Assembly (NCBI GenBank): GCA_041672385.1
Contig: JBAYZQ010000005.1
Span: 1-34,825, forward strand
Direction: 5' to 3'
Source: JBAYZQ01 sp041672385
GTDB lineage: Bacteria > Spirochaetota > Spirochaetia > Sphaerochaetales > Sphaerochaetaceae
Length of the DNA: 34,825 nt
Under the pieces are notes generated by a model. That model was not told the origin of the DNA. It did not search any database and saw nothing but the letters and a program-made list of their open reading frames with translations. This document shows, piece by piece, positions 16,562 through 24,730 of this stretch. A program made the position numbers and the translations under genes. Position 1 is the first letter of the stretch. Every line of letters starts with the position of its first letter.

Positions 16562-16965
16562 TGGAACTTCAAGTTTATTTATTAACTTTAGTTTATCTTT
16601 TGATTGGGTCTTCAATTCTTTTAAGTCAGCGTTATTCTAGTCGTTTTATTTTACTTTTGGACTTACAGAATGTTTATTCCAAAAACAGAAAGATGAAACT
16701 AATGTTGGCAATAATTGGAATGGGACTTTTAGCTGGTGAGACTTTTTTCCCAATTCCACCAGGTCCAGTATTTTTAGGGGATTTAGTGGAAATTATTAAT
16801 CTCTTTTGTCTTTCCTTTTATTATTTTTATTGTTATTTTCAATCTGAAGAAAGTGTTCCAATTGCAGAATATGGAAATAAAGCCAAAGCCAAAATGTTTT
16901 TTGGATGGGAAGTATTTGTGGTGGTTATTTTACACTTTCTATTTCCAAGTATTGTTTTAATTTAG
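16561..16965 (+). CDS. Small integral membrane protein of unknown function
   Basis: 134 residues with about three to four hydrophobic helices (roughly 3-21, 45-62, 70-92 and 113-132). A Pro-rich loop FFPIPPGPVFLGDLVE lies between the second and third helices. I recognise no named family. AGGAG lies 7 bases before ATG 16561, and the start overlaps the nnr stop (TAATG), so it is coupled to nnr. The Nudix gene follows 8 bases after its stop. Expression as a protein is well supported by the operon structure; function unknown. Confidence 0.75.
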   Translation: MELQVYLLTLVYLLIGSSILLSQRYSSRFILLLDLQNVYSKNRKMKLMLAIIGMGLLAGETFFPIPPGPVFLGDLVEIINLFCLSFYYFYCYFQSEESVPIAEYGNKAKAKMFFGWEVFVVVILHFLFPSIVLI

Positions 16966-16973
16966 GAGATTCT

Positions 16974-17381
16974 ATGGACGAAAGGAAAACTACTGCTGGA
17001 GTTCTTGTAAAAAATGGTAGGACTTTTATTGCCAAAAGGATACAAGAAGGTTCAGTAGGGGGCTTATGGGAATTTGTTGGTGGTAAAAATCGCTACGAAG
17101 AAACTTTAATAGATACCCTTAAAAGAGAATTTATGGAAGAATTAAATGTGGAAGTCAAAGTAAAAGATAAGATTTGCAGTTATGATTTTGTAAATAAAGA
17201 GGTTCTTTATCATTTGAATATTTTCTTTGTAGAGGTTGATTCCTGGGAAAACTTGCGTTTAAGAAATCATAGCGAAGTAGAGTGGGTAAGTTTTGAAGAG
17301 CTTTTAAAAAGAGATTTTGTCCCTAGTGACAAAGCTTGTTTTTCAAGAATTATTGAAGCTCTTCAGGCTAAAAAATTTTAA
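16974..17381 (+). CDS. Nudix hydrolase, MutT-like
   Basis: 135 residues from ATG 16974, chosen for AGGAG (16964-16968) 5 bases before it and because the Nudix fold begins at once (KTTAGVLVKNGRTFIAKR). The Nudix box GKNRYEETLIDTLKREFMEELNV fits G-x5-E-x7-REUxEExGU except that the last Gly is Asn. Length and the KRIQEGSVGGLWEFVGGK segment resemble MutT (8-oxo-dGTPase) or CTP pyrophosphohydrolase; the exact substrate is uncertain. The 3' end overlaps the convergent CDF gene by 4 bases. Confidence 0.88.
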   Translation: MDERKTTAGVLVKNGRTFIAKRIQEGSVGGLWEFVGGKNRYEETLIDTLKREFMEELNVEVKVKDKICSYDFVNKEVLYHLNIFFVEVDSWENLRLRNHSEVEWVSFEELLKRDFVPSDKACFSRIIEALQAKKF

Positions 17382-18271
17382 TTTTTTAGCTTTGATATAG
17401 GATTAACATGAACCATGCAGTGCTTTATATCGGGAAATTCTTTTTCTATTTTTGCATGAACCTTTTCAGCGATACTATGGGCTTCATATAATTTTAGGTT
17501 TCCATCACACGAGATTTCTATATCGATGTAGGCTCTATTCCCGAATTTTCTACTTTTTAAATCATCTAATCGGTAAACACCTTTTGTTTCCATAATGCTG
17601 GAAGTCAATTTTTTTATTTCTTCTTTGGAACAGGATTCATCTATCATTTTGTCAATGCTATCTTTAAATATATCATAAGCAACTTTTATAATAAAAATAC
17701 TGATTACTGCAGAAGAAATAGAATCCATTTTAACATAACCCATTCTGGCAAAAAAGATTCCAATTAAACTGGCTACTGATGACAAAGCATCGGAACGATG
17801 ATGCCAAGCATCTGCCATTAATGCTGAAGAGTTAATTTTTTTTGCATAAAACTTAGTAAATTGATACATTAGCTCTTTTATTACAATAGAAACAAAAGCC
17901 ATTATAAGGGTTATAAAGGCAGGAATCTGAATAGAAGCCTCTGGTTCCCAGAAAATGGCTTTTATTCCTGTATAACCAATTCCAAGGCCTGTTAAGAATA
18001 AAAGTTGAGAAAGAATTATTGAAGCAACACATTCAATTCTTTCATGTCCGTATTGGTGATGAGTGTCTGCTTTCTTACCTGAAAGTCGAATTCCAATTAT
18101 TACAATTATAGAAGAAACAACGTCACTGGCAGAGTGGACACCATCACTGATAAGAGCAGCACTGTGTCCCAAAAATCCAAAAATAAATTTAGCAAAAGAA
18201 AGCACTAAGTTAATTACTATGCTTATAAGACTAACTCTTGTACCGATTTTTGTTCGATCATTTTGTTTCAT
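17378..18271 (-). CDS. Cation diffusion facilitator (CDF) metal exporter, FieF-like
   Basis: 297 residues: six predicted transmembrane helices, then a cytoplasmic domain (about 205-297). The transport-site residues are present: D43, H46 and D50 in ISDGVHSASD of TM2 and H157/D161 in ADAWHHRSD of TM5. HHQYGHERIE at 71-80 is typical of the family. It would export Zn2+, Fe2+ or Mn2+ by H+ antiport; the HxxxD pair in TM2 rather than DxxxD hints at Zn or Mn, but this is weak. It lies 9 bases after glgC with no Shine-Dalgarno, so it probably depends on the glgA-glgC transcript. Confidence 0.9.
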   Translation of the reverse strand: MKQNDRTKIGTRVSLISIVINLVLSFAKFIFGFLGHSAALISDGVHSASDVVSSIIVIIGIRLSGKKADTHHQYGHERIECVASIILSQLLFLTGLGIGYTGIKAIFWEPEASIQIPAFITLIMAFVSIVIKELMYQFTKFYAKKINSSALMADAWHHRSDALSSVASLIGIFFARMGYVKMDSISSAVISIFIIKVAYDIFKDSIDKMIDESCSKEEIKKLTSSIMETKGVYRLDDLKSRKFGNRAYIDIEISCDGNLKLYEAHSIAEKVHAKIEKEFPDIKHCMVHVNPISKLKN

Positions 18272-18280
18272 AATAATTTG

Positions 18281-19576
18281 CTATATTGTAGTTCCATTTG
18301 GAATAATTGCATTTTTATGGATTACAATTATTCCGTCTCTTATGCTGTAACCATCGTAATCCCCATCCAAGCGATCAATATTATCAATTCCTATTCTACA
18401 GGTTTCTCCGATTCGGGCATTTTGGTCAATTATTGCTTTCTTTATAACAGTTCCATGACCAATTCCAAGATTTGGAATATCCTTTGTGTTATTAAATTCT
18501 TTTTGAGAAGGAGTTTCATAAAAACTAGATCCCATACAATATACGCCATCTAATGAAGCACCGCTTTCAATTATTGTTCTTACACCAATTATAGAATTAA
18601 CTATAAAAGCGTTTGTAATAATACTTCCTTCACTTGCTAGGGAAGTTGAAAAGGTACAATAATTTACCTTGGTGGCAGGAAGATGTCTTCTATGTGTATA
18701 AATTGGCATTTGTTCATTATAGAAATCAAAATGAGGAGTTATACTTGCTAAATCCAAATTTGTTTCATAGAAAGCTTTAATTGTTCCAATGTCGGCCCAA
18801 AAACCATCGAAAAGATAAGTAGCTACGGCTCTTGTTTTGGTTGCTTCTGGTATGATTTCTTTTCCAAAATCGGTTTCATCATTATCGAGCACTTCTTCAA
18901 GGGTTTTTGCATTGAAAATGTAAATACCCATTGAAGCAATATATTCATTGCTTTCATTTACTTCAAGGTTTAAAGATTCTTTTAAGAATTGAGGTTTAAT
19001 TTTAAAATCAGAAATATCTATTTCATCTTTAGGCTTTTCCCAGAAATCACAAATCATTCCTTTTTCGTCAGCTTTGATAATTCCAAGTCCTGTTGCTTCC
19101 TTTCGACTAATTGGCTTTCCGGCAATAGTAATTTCAGCTTTTGAAGCGATATGTCGTTTAAGCATTATTTCAAAATCCATTCTATATAATTGGTCACCGC
19201 TAAGGATAATATAATAATCAGCTTCCTGGTCTCTAAAATGCTTTAAATTTTTCCTAACAGCATCTGCTGTGCCTTGATACCAAGAATTATCATTCAATGT
19301 TTGTTCGGCTGCTAATATTTCTACAAAGCCATGACTAAACGTATCAAAAATATAAGTATTTGATATATGGTTATGAAGAGAGGCAGAGTTAAATTGGGTC
19401 AAAACATAAATTTGTTTATATCCACTATTAATACAGTTTGAAATTGGGATATCCACTAATCTGTATTTTCCAGCAAAAGGTACAGCCGGTTTTGCTCTAT
19501 CTTTTGTTAAAGGATACAATCTTGTTCCCTTTCCTCCTCCTAAAATAATTGCTATTACTTTTTTTTCGTCTTTCAT
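18281..19576 (-). CDS. glgC: Glucose-1-phosphate adenylyltransferase
   Basis: 431 residues, the same length as E. coli GlgC. It makes ADP-glucose from glucose-1-phosphate and ATP for glycogen synthesis. The nucleotide-binding motif IILGGGKGTRLYPLTKDRAKPAVPFAGKYRLVDIPISNCINSG is complete, as are WYQGTADAVRKN, the sugar-phosphate site CDFWEKPKDE and ADIGTIKAFYETN. A C-terminal left-handed beta-helix follows (about 300-431). The start overlaps the glgA stop (ATGA), with AAGGAG immediately upstream; these are translationally coupled glycogen genes. Confidence 0.96.
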   Translation of the reverse strand: MKDEKKVIAIILGGGKGTRLYPLTKDRAKPAVPFAGKYRLVDIPISNCINSGYKQIYVLTQFNSASLHNHISNTYIFDTFSHGFVEILAAEQTLNDNSWYQGTADAVRKNLKHFRDQEADYYIILSGDQLYRMDFEIMLKRHIASKAEITIAGKPISRKEATGLGIIKADEKGMICDFWEKPKDEIDISDFKIKPQFLKESLNLEVNESNEYIASMGIYIFNAKTLEEVLDNDETDFGKEIIPEATKTRAVATYLFDGFWADIGTIKAFYETNLDLASITPHFDFYNEQMPIYTHRRHLPATKVNYCTFSTSLASEGSIITNAFIVNSIIGVRTIIESGASLDGVYCMGSSFYETPSQKEFNNTKDIPNLGIGHGTVIKKAIIDQNARIGETCRIGIDNIDRLDGDYDGYSIRDGIIVIHKNAIIPNGTTI

Positions 19577-20991
19577 TTCTCTCCTTCCTTGGTTATGTTA
19601 TAAAGTTTGATATATTCCGATGCAGAAGCATTCCAAGAAAAATCAATTTTCATGGCATTTTTTCTGTAAAAATTTAATTTTTCACTTCTAAAGAGCTTTA
19701 TTGCACTCTTTATGGTATTGAGTAGAACTTTAGGTGTAATTTCATCCATAAGGAAACCTGTTCCACTGTTTGGATGTTGATGTATATCAACTATAGTGTT
19801 TGATAAACCTCCAGTATTGTGAGCCAAAACCAAAGTTCCATATCTTTGTGAGAACATTTGATTTAGTCCACATGGTTCGTATCGGCTTGGCATAAGAAAG
19901 AAATCTCCTGCCGCTTCAACTTGATGTGCAGTTTCATCACTGAATATAATACTAACTGATAGATTCTCAAAGATTTTCTCTTTTTCTTTTAAGTAATTTT
20001 CGTATTCTTTATCTCCAGTTCCAACAATAAGTAATTGAATTGAATTTATGGAAAGTATTTCATCAAGTACTAAAAAAAGTTCTTCAATTCCTTTTTGGCT
20101 GGCTAAACGTGTTATCATAACAAATAAAGGAGCATTTTCATCCTGCTTTAAATTGTATTTTTTTTGAATAAGAGCTTTCATTTTCAATTTCCCTGAGAAA
20201 TCTTCACAGTTATAATGATATTCATTAAATGCGTCAGTTTCAGGATTCCAAGCATTTACATCAATTCCATTCAAAATTCCTGAAAGGCGACTAGAGCGAG
20301 CCTGAAGCAAATTATTAAGACCACAACCATATTCTGGGGTTTGAATTTCTCTGGAATAAGATTGAGATACAGTTGAAATCCTGTCGGAAAATGCTATCCC
20401 TACTTGCATGAGGTTGATATTTGAGTCCTTAAACATTTCTTTACACCCTGGAATAAGAGAATGTAGCATTTGCATTTTAGGATAAATTCCCTGGTAGGCT
20501 AGGTTGTGAATTGTAAAAATAGTTTTAATATTACTATAGTTTTTGTTTTCATTTTTATAGAGAAAATAACTAAATAGTCCTGTTGCCCAATCATGGCAAT
20601 GTATAATATCAGGAATATAATTTAACTTTTCCATTAAGGCAAATGGAGCTAGATTTAGTAAAGTGTATCTGAAGAAATTATCTTCGTAAGGGGTAAAAGA
20701 GGTATCTCCATAAATCCCTTTTCGGTTACAAAATACAGGATGACACAACAAATAATAAGTTACTTTTCCAACTTTTTTTTCACGTATTTGAAGCTTTTCA
20801 AAACCACCAAGTACCTTCAACTGGATTTCTGTTTTTAATTTTCCTATTGAATCAGTCCCATAAGAAGGGAGTAAAATTCTGATGTCATTACCTTCTTTTG
20901 CTAAAGCAAAAGAAAGGTCTCCAACAACATCAGCCAGTCCTCCTGATTTACTAAAGGGAACTGATTCACTTGTGAGCATTAATACTTTCAT
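19573..20991 (-). CDS. glgA: Glycogen synthase (ADP-glucose)
   Basis: 472 residues from ATG 20991. GT5-family glycosyltransferase that extends alpha-1,4-glucan from ADP-glucose. The N-terminal ADP-glucose motif is KSGGLADVVGDL (usually KTGGLADV), and the C-terminal catalytic region has FFLMPSRYEPCGLNQMFSQRYGT. An ATG two codons upstream (20997) exists, but MKVLMLTSE is the family's usual N-terminus, and a -10 element (20998-21003) would place the start of transcription at 20991. No Shine-Dalgarno at either ATG. First gene of glgA-glgC-CDF. Confidence 0.95.
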   Translation of the reverse strand: MKVLMLTSESVPFSKSGGLADVVGDLSFALAKEGNDIRILLPSYGTDSIGKLKTEIQLKVLGGFEKLQIREKKVGKVTYYLLCHPVFCNRKGIYGDTSFTPYEDNFFRYTLLNLAPFALMEKLNYIPDIIHCHDWATGLFSYFLYKNENKNYSNIKTIFTIHNLAYQGIYPKMQMLHSLIPGCKEMFKDSNINLMQVGIAFSDRISTVSQSYSREIQTPEYGCGLNNLLQARSSRLSGILNGIDVNAWNPETDAFNEYHYNCEDFSGKLKMKALIQKKYNLKQDENAPLFVMITRLASQKGIEELFLVLDEILSINSIQLLIVGTGDKEYENYLKEKEKIFENLSVSIIFSDETAHQVEAAGDFFLMPSRYEPCGLNQMFSQRYGTLVLAHNTGGLSNTIVDIHQHPNSGTGFLMDEITPKVLLNTIKSAIKLFRSEKLNFYRKNAMKIDFSWNASASEYIKLYNITKEGEK

Positions 20992-21026
20992 GTTCATATT
21001 AGAGCATTACTGATGAAATTAAGCAA
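20992..21026 (-). promoter_or_regulatory. Promoter of glgA, predicted leaderless
   Basis: Minus strand: -35 TTGCTT (21021-21026), 17-base spacer, -10 TCTAAT (20998-21003; 5 of 6 consensus), ATGAAC, then ATG 20991. The -35 is weak (TTG only), but the geometry is identical to the other SD-less genes here. Confidence 0.5.
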
Positions 21027-21044
21027 GGAAAAAAATAAGAAAAA

Positions 21045-21998
21045 TTATTTAAATTCGCCGTATACGTTATCTGTAAGGCTATCAATATACTGTTGCGCAT
21101 AATGAGCGGCAATAGCCCCATCACTTGCTGCAGTTACAATTTGTCTAAATGGAGTGTTTCTTACATCTCCGGTAGCGTAAAAACCTGGAAGTTTTGTTTG
21201 CATGTTTTCATCAGTTAAAATATAACCTTGCTCATCAAATTCAATATCTAAATCTTTTATTAAATTAGTATTTGGAAGAGATCCAATAAAAATAAAAACA
21301 GCATCACATGATATTTCAGAAACTTTTTTTGTTGGAATATCTTCAACAGTAATTCCAGTTACCTTTTTGCCATCACCATTTATACTTTTGATTTGAGCTT
21401 CCATTAAAGTTTTTATATTTGGGTTCTTTTCAACTAAGCCAACAATTGATTGTTGTGCTCTAAAACGATCTCTTCGATGGATAATTGTTATATCATTTGA
21501 AAGTTTAGCAAGAAAAAGTGCTTCTTGGCAGGCACTGTCTCCACCACCAGAAACAAATATCTTTTTGTTTTTAAAAAAAGATCCATCACAAGTTGCGCAG
21601 TAACTTACGCCTTTCCCTTGATAATCTTTTTCACCTTTACAGTTAAGTTCTCTATGTTTAGCACCTGTTGCATAAATTATTGTTTTTGAAGAAAAAGAAC
21701 CTTCCTCAGTATCAACATTAAAAATATCTGATTTTTTGGAAATGCCTGTTACTGTGGTAAAAATCACTTTTGCACCAAAGTCTACCGCGGATTTTTCAAA
21801 TTTTTCTGCAAGTTCAAAGCCAGAAACCCCTTCGGCAAAACCAGGATAGTTTTCAATATAGTCAATGGTCAAAAGTTGACCACCAGGAGCCATACCTTCT
21901 AAGATTCCAACTGATAATCCAGCTCTTGCTGCATAACCGGCAGCACTGAGTCCTGCTGCACCTCCACCAATAATGAGTACATCAAATTCTTTTGCCAT
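21045..21998 (-). CDS. trxB: Thioredoxin reductase
   Basis: 317 residues from ATG 21998 (GGAGA 5 bases upstream); an in-frame ATG at 22010 overlaps that site and is rejected. FAD-binding IIGGGAAGLSAAGYAARAG at the N-terminus, redox-active disulfide C134-A-T-C137 in SYCATCDG, NADPH-binding SGGGDSACQEA, and the C-terminal FAD motif YATGDVRN all fit. It reduces thioredoxin with NADPH in the cytoplasm. Length matches the bacterial low-Mr enzyme (about 310-320). It lies 80 bases after tsaB, possibly in the same transcript. Confidence 0.97.
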   Translation of the reverse strand: MAKEFDVLIIGGGAAGLSAAGYAARAGLSVGILEGMAPGGQLLTIDYIENYPGFAEGVSGFELAEKFEKSAVDFGAKVIFTTVTGISKKSDIFNVDTEEGSFSSKTIIYATGAKHRELNCKGEKDYQGKGVSYCATCDGSFFKNKKIFVSGGGDSACQEALFLAKLSNDITIIHRRDRFRAQQSIVGLVEKNPNIKTLMEAQIKSINGDGKKVTGITVEDIPTKKVSEISCDAVFIFIGSLPNTNLIKDLDIEFDEQGYILTDENMQTKLPGFYATGDVRNTPFRQIVTAASDGAIAAHYAQQYIDSLTDNVYGEFK

Positions 21999-22050
21999 AA
22001 TAGTCTCCATCTTTTTAATTCAACAATATTGATTTAAACCAAAACAGTTA

Positions 22051-22079
22051 GTTTTGCAAGTGATAGAGTCACTCAAAAC
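22051..22079 (-). terminator. Weak hairpin between tsaB and trxB
   Basis: Arms GTTTTG and AGTGA pair with TCACT and CAAAAC (11 pairs with a 2-base bulge and 5-base loop). No proper T run follows on the minus strand, so it may be an attenuator or mRNA-stability element rather than a true terminator. Confidence 0.35.
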
Positions 22080-22762
22080 TAGTTAGCAGCTTGTTTTATT
22101 TTCAATCTATTGATTTCTGCTTCACTTTTTCGAATATAAGTAGGGCCTTGTCCGATATCATCTACTTCATTTTTTGCTTGTTTTTCAAGTGCAAATTCTA
22201 TTAATAATTGACCATAATTTCTTATTTGACTATCAACTACAATTTCTCCCTTAAAAGAATCTTTAAATTCTTCTAAAAATTTAATAGAATCTTGTCCAGT
22301 TAATAATATTTTGGAATAATTTTGTAGCTTTGTTTCAATATCCTTAGCATTGACATCCATTTCTTCAGAAATTTTATTTCCATGGTCATAAATTGCTGTA
22401 TAAAAACGTTGTTTTCTAGCATCAATAATTGGAAGAATGATTCCTGGATAAAATTCAACAGCTTTTTCTATAAGGTCTAGGGAAGACATTGATACCATTG
22501 GTATATTCAATGCTGTACTAATACCTTTAAGTGCTGCCATACCAATTCTAAGTCCTGTAAAAGACCCTGGCCCTCTGGTAAGGGCAAGTAAATTCAAATC
22601 TTTAATTTTTATTTCATTTTTTTCACAAGTTTTCTGTATTAAAGGAACAAGACTTACACTATGTCTAAAATCGGCTTTAATAATTGTACTGACAAAGTAA
22701 TTATCTTTTTTTAAAGCTACCTGAAGGGTATCATCAAAAGTTGTTATTGCAAGAACATTCAT
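22079..22762 (-). CDS. tsaB: tRNA t6A37 threonylcarbamoyl transfer protein TsaB
   Basis: 227 residues, close to E. coli TsaB (231). ASKHA-fold non-catalytic partner of TsaD in t6A37 formation on ANN-decoding tRNAs. The family signature ALTRGPGSFTGLRIGMAALKGIS is at about 61-83, followed by VSMSSLDLIE and IIDARKQRFYTAIY. It starts directly at the end of tsaE with AAAGGAG upstream, so the two t6A genes are coupled. TsaC and TsaD are not in the window. Confidence 0.94.
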   Translation of the reverse strand: MNVLAITTFDDTLQVALKKDNYFVSTIIKADFRHSVSLVPLIQKTCEKNEIKIKDLNLLALTRGPGSFTGLRIGMAALKGISTALNIPMVSMSSLDLIEKAVEFYPGIILPIIDARKQRFYTAIYDHGNKISEEMDVNAKDIETKLQNYSKILLTGQDSIKFLEEFKDSFKGEIVVDSQIRNYGQLLIEFALEKQAKNEVDDIGQGPTYIRKSEAEINRLKIKQAAN

Positions 22763-23182
22763 TTAAAAATCAACTCCTTTTATTTCAATCTCACGGCTTT
22801 GATCTTTGTTAATGGTAATATTAACATAAATTGTGTTTAATGGAAGCATGTCCTGAATTTTTTCACTCCATTCAATTAAACAAATTCCCGAAGAATATAA
22901 AAACTCTTCTCCGCCCATCATTTCAAATTCTTCATCTCCCGAAATTCTATAAAGGTCAATATGATACATTTTCATTTTTCCCTCATATTCTTGAACTAGG
23001 GTAAAGGTTGGACTAACAATGGGTTCTGTTATTTCTAAACTTAGAGCAATTCCTTTTGCTAAAACGGTTTTTCCTGCTCCTAAATTTCCTCTTAAAGAAA
23101 CAACGGTTCCACTTTTTAAATTATCACCTAGTTTTTTCCCCAAAGCTAAAGTTTCTTTTACAGTTTTGCAAATTACTTTCAT
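22763..23182 (-). CDS. tsaE: tRNA t6A37 biosynthesis ATPase TsaE
   Basis: 139 residues. P-loop ATPase of the TsaB-TsaD-TsaE complex. Walker A is GNLGAGKT (32-39), then SPTFTLVQEY and the conserved MYHIDLYRISGDEEF, and a C-terminal Walker B-like region CLIEWSEKI. Length fits the family (about 150). It abuts the TPR gene and tsaB with no gap, indicating a TPR-tsaE-tsaB unit. Confidence 0.95.
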   Translation of the reverse strand: MKVICKTVKETLALGKKLGDNLKSGTVVSLRGNLGAGKTVLAKGIALSLEITEPIVSPTFTLVQEYEGKMKMYHIDLYRISGDEEFEMMGGEEFLYSSGICLIEWSEKIQDMLPLNTIYVNITINKDQSREIEIKGVDF

Positions 23183-24430
23183 TTATATTTCCCTTAACGT
23201 ATTCCCATTTTCTTTTGAAGTTTCAAGAAATTCCTCAATTGTTGAATTATCAACAAATTCTTCTTTGATTATTTCCCCTAACTTTTCACCAGTAAGTCCT
23301 TCATATTCTTCTATTAAGGCTTTTACTTGAGGGTCATTCTCATCAAGGACTCTTGCTTTTTCTAGATAGTATTTGGCTTTGTCAAATTCTTTATCAGCTA
23401 AGTAAAGAAAAGAGAGATTTGCTAAATAAATAACATTTTCTTCATCCAATTCATTAGCTATATTAAGATATTCTTTAGCCAATTCATTTTCTTCAAGTGC
23501 CTTACAACATAATGAAAGTTCATTGTAAATTTCACTTCGTCCAAAATCTTTTTCAATGCTAGTCAAAAGACTTTTTTTGGCTTCTTCAAATTTTTGCTGA
23601 CATCTTAATGCCCAACCCCTTAAAAACCAACCTTCCCAAGCATCAGGGTTATTTTTTTGGAAATTATCAAGGATGCTAATTGCCTTATCAAAGTTTTCTA
23701 ACATAATTTGATCATAGGCTGAAACAATTGCATTATCATCATCTAAAATTTCTTTCAAATCTGAAACGATTTTTTGAATTTCTGATCTTTGTTTTCCTTC
23801 AGGAGCGTTTTCAAGAAAAGAATTAAAATAATCATAAGAAATATCTAAATCTTTGTGACGAAGGTGGTAAGCACCAAGTTCTGCCTTTAAAGAAATGCTT
23901 GAAGGATTATATTCAAGACCTTCGTGAAGTGTTGAGAAAAGATTATCATCAGCAATTTCACTTATTTTTAAATTATTTTCTTTTTGGTATTTACTAGCCT
24001 GTTTAGCATACATTGTTGCAAGATTTATGTAACTTGTATCGGTATGAGAAAGGTTAATAACTGCTGAAAATAATTGAGTTGCAAATTCAAAATCTTCTGC
24101 GTTGCTTCTAGCTATTCCAGCTAATGAAAGGGTTTTGATAGCATCCGGTTGAAGAAAAAGTAATAGCTCTTTGTAATAGGAAAAAGCTTCTTCCAAATTA
24201 ACTTTATTGAGAGTATCTACATTTTTAAGTTGTTCAACACCTTCAGCTACAACAATAATTAAACCTGCTATAATTGCTTCGGAAGTAATTCCTTTTTCCG
24301 GGGAAATCTCTTTATCTGTTAATTGAACGGGTAGGGGGTATTCCTTCAGTATCTTAATATTATTTATTTCTTTATTGTCTTTGATTGTGATAAAAATCAC
24401 ATCCTGATAAATTTTGCTTTTTCTTTTCAT
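23183..24430 (-). CDS. Tetratricopeptide-repeat protein
   Basis: 415 residues, no signal peptide, so probably cytoplasmic. An N-terminal region of about 90 residues is rich in Lys/Ile. It is followed by helical pairs with TPR character, clearest at about 265-375: AWEGWFLRGWALRCQQKFEEAKKSL, SEIYNELSLCCKALEENELAKEYL and VIYLANLSFLYLADKEFDKAKYYLEKA. Likely a protein-protein interaction scaffold; partner unknown. AGGA precedes ATG 24430. Immediately upstream is the 6S-like RNA, so it either has its own promoter overlapping that RNA or is reached by read-through. Confidence 0.85.
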   Translation of the reverse strand: MKRKSKIYQDVIFITIKDNKEINNIKILKEYPLPVQLTDKEISPEKGITSEAIIAGLIIVVAEGVEQLKNVDTLNKVNLEEAFSYYKELLLFLQPDAIKTLSLAGIARSNAEDFEFATQLFSAVINLSHTDTSYINLATMYAKQASKYQKENNLKISEIADDNLFSTLHEGLEYNPSSISLKAELGAYHLRHKDLDISYDYFNSFLENAPEGKQRSEIQKIVSDLKEILDDDNAIVSAYDQIMLENFDKAISILDNFQKNNPDAWEGWFLRGWALRCQQKFEEAKKSLLTSIEKDFGRSEIYNELSLCCKALEENELAKEYLNIANELDEENVIYLANLSFLYLADKEFDKAKYYLEKARVLDENDPQVKALIEEYEGLTGEKLGEIIKEEFVDNSTIEEFLETSKENGNTLREI

Positions 24431-24446
24431 ATTCTATTCCTGTAAA

Positions 24447-24622
24447 AAAAATAATACCGTGGTGAGGTTAAATCTCTTGAACCTTTAGTTCAAAAGAAAA
24501 GAAGCCAGTGGGGTTAAAAATTCTGTTCCCTTACCCAAGGGAGGGAGCAATGCAGATTAACTATGCCGCTAACAAAATTGTATATTTGAGCAAGAGAAAT
24601 GTTACCTGTCACCACGGTGTAA
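24447..24622 (-). ncRNA. ssrS: 6S RNA-like regulatory RNA
   Basis: The gap between the TPR gene and the coiled-coil gene holds a long rod-like RNA on the minus strand. A perfect 10-bp closing stem pairs ACCGTGGTGA (24609-24618) with its complement (24456-24465). A second helix pairs UCUCUUG with CAAGAGA, followed by a large internal bubble. An apical stem includes GUUAA/UUAAC, UCUG/CAGA and CCCUU-GGGU-AAGGG. The 3' bubble strand has a small hairpin UUGAAC...GUUCAAG, very like E. coli 6S RNA (UUGAACCAAGGGUUCAAG). A U-rich tail follows the closing stem. 6S RNA binds sigma70 holoenzyme as a promoter mimic. Ends are approximate; I see no clear promoter. Confidence 0.78.
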
Positions 24623-24684
24623 CTTTCTGTGCTTATGCTAACATGAACTAAAAAAGATTAATAGTAATTTGGGCTAATAAAATA

Positions 24685-24711
24685 TAAAAAAAGGAGCTGA
24701 AAACAGCTCCT
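24685..24711 (-). terminator. Rho-independent terminator of the infC-rpmI-rplT-coiled-coil operon
   Basis: Minus strand: GGAGCTG (24704-24710 complement), loop TTTT, CAGCTCC (24693-24699 complement), then a run of seven T. It is strong and lies about 20 bases past the coiled-coil gene stop, separating it from the 6S-like RNA. Confidence 0.92.
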
Positions 24712-24730
24712 CCTTTCCTAATTTAAGGAA

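Noticed and set aside
16905..16973. Longer Nudix protein from 16905
   Set aside because: The region is the end of the preceding membrane-protein gene; AGGAG is 5 bases before ATG 16974, where the Nudix fold begins.
24447..24622. tmRNA or tRNA-like interpretation of the structured RNA
   Set aside because: GGTTCAAG resembles a T-loop at first sight, but there is no acceptor stem with CCA, no tag frame and no anticodon arm; the long rod with a central bubble fits 6S RNA.
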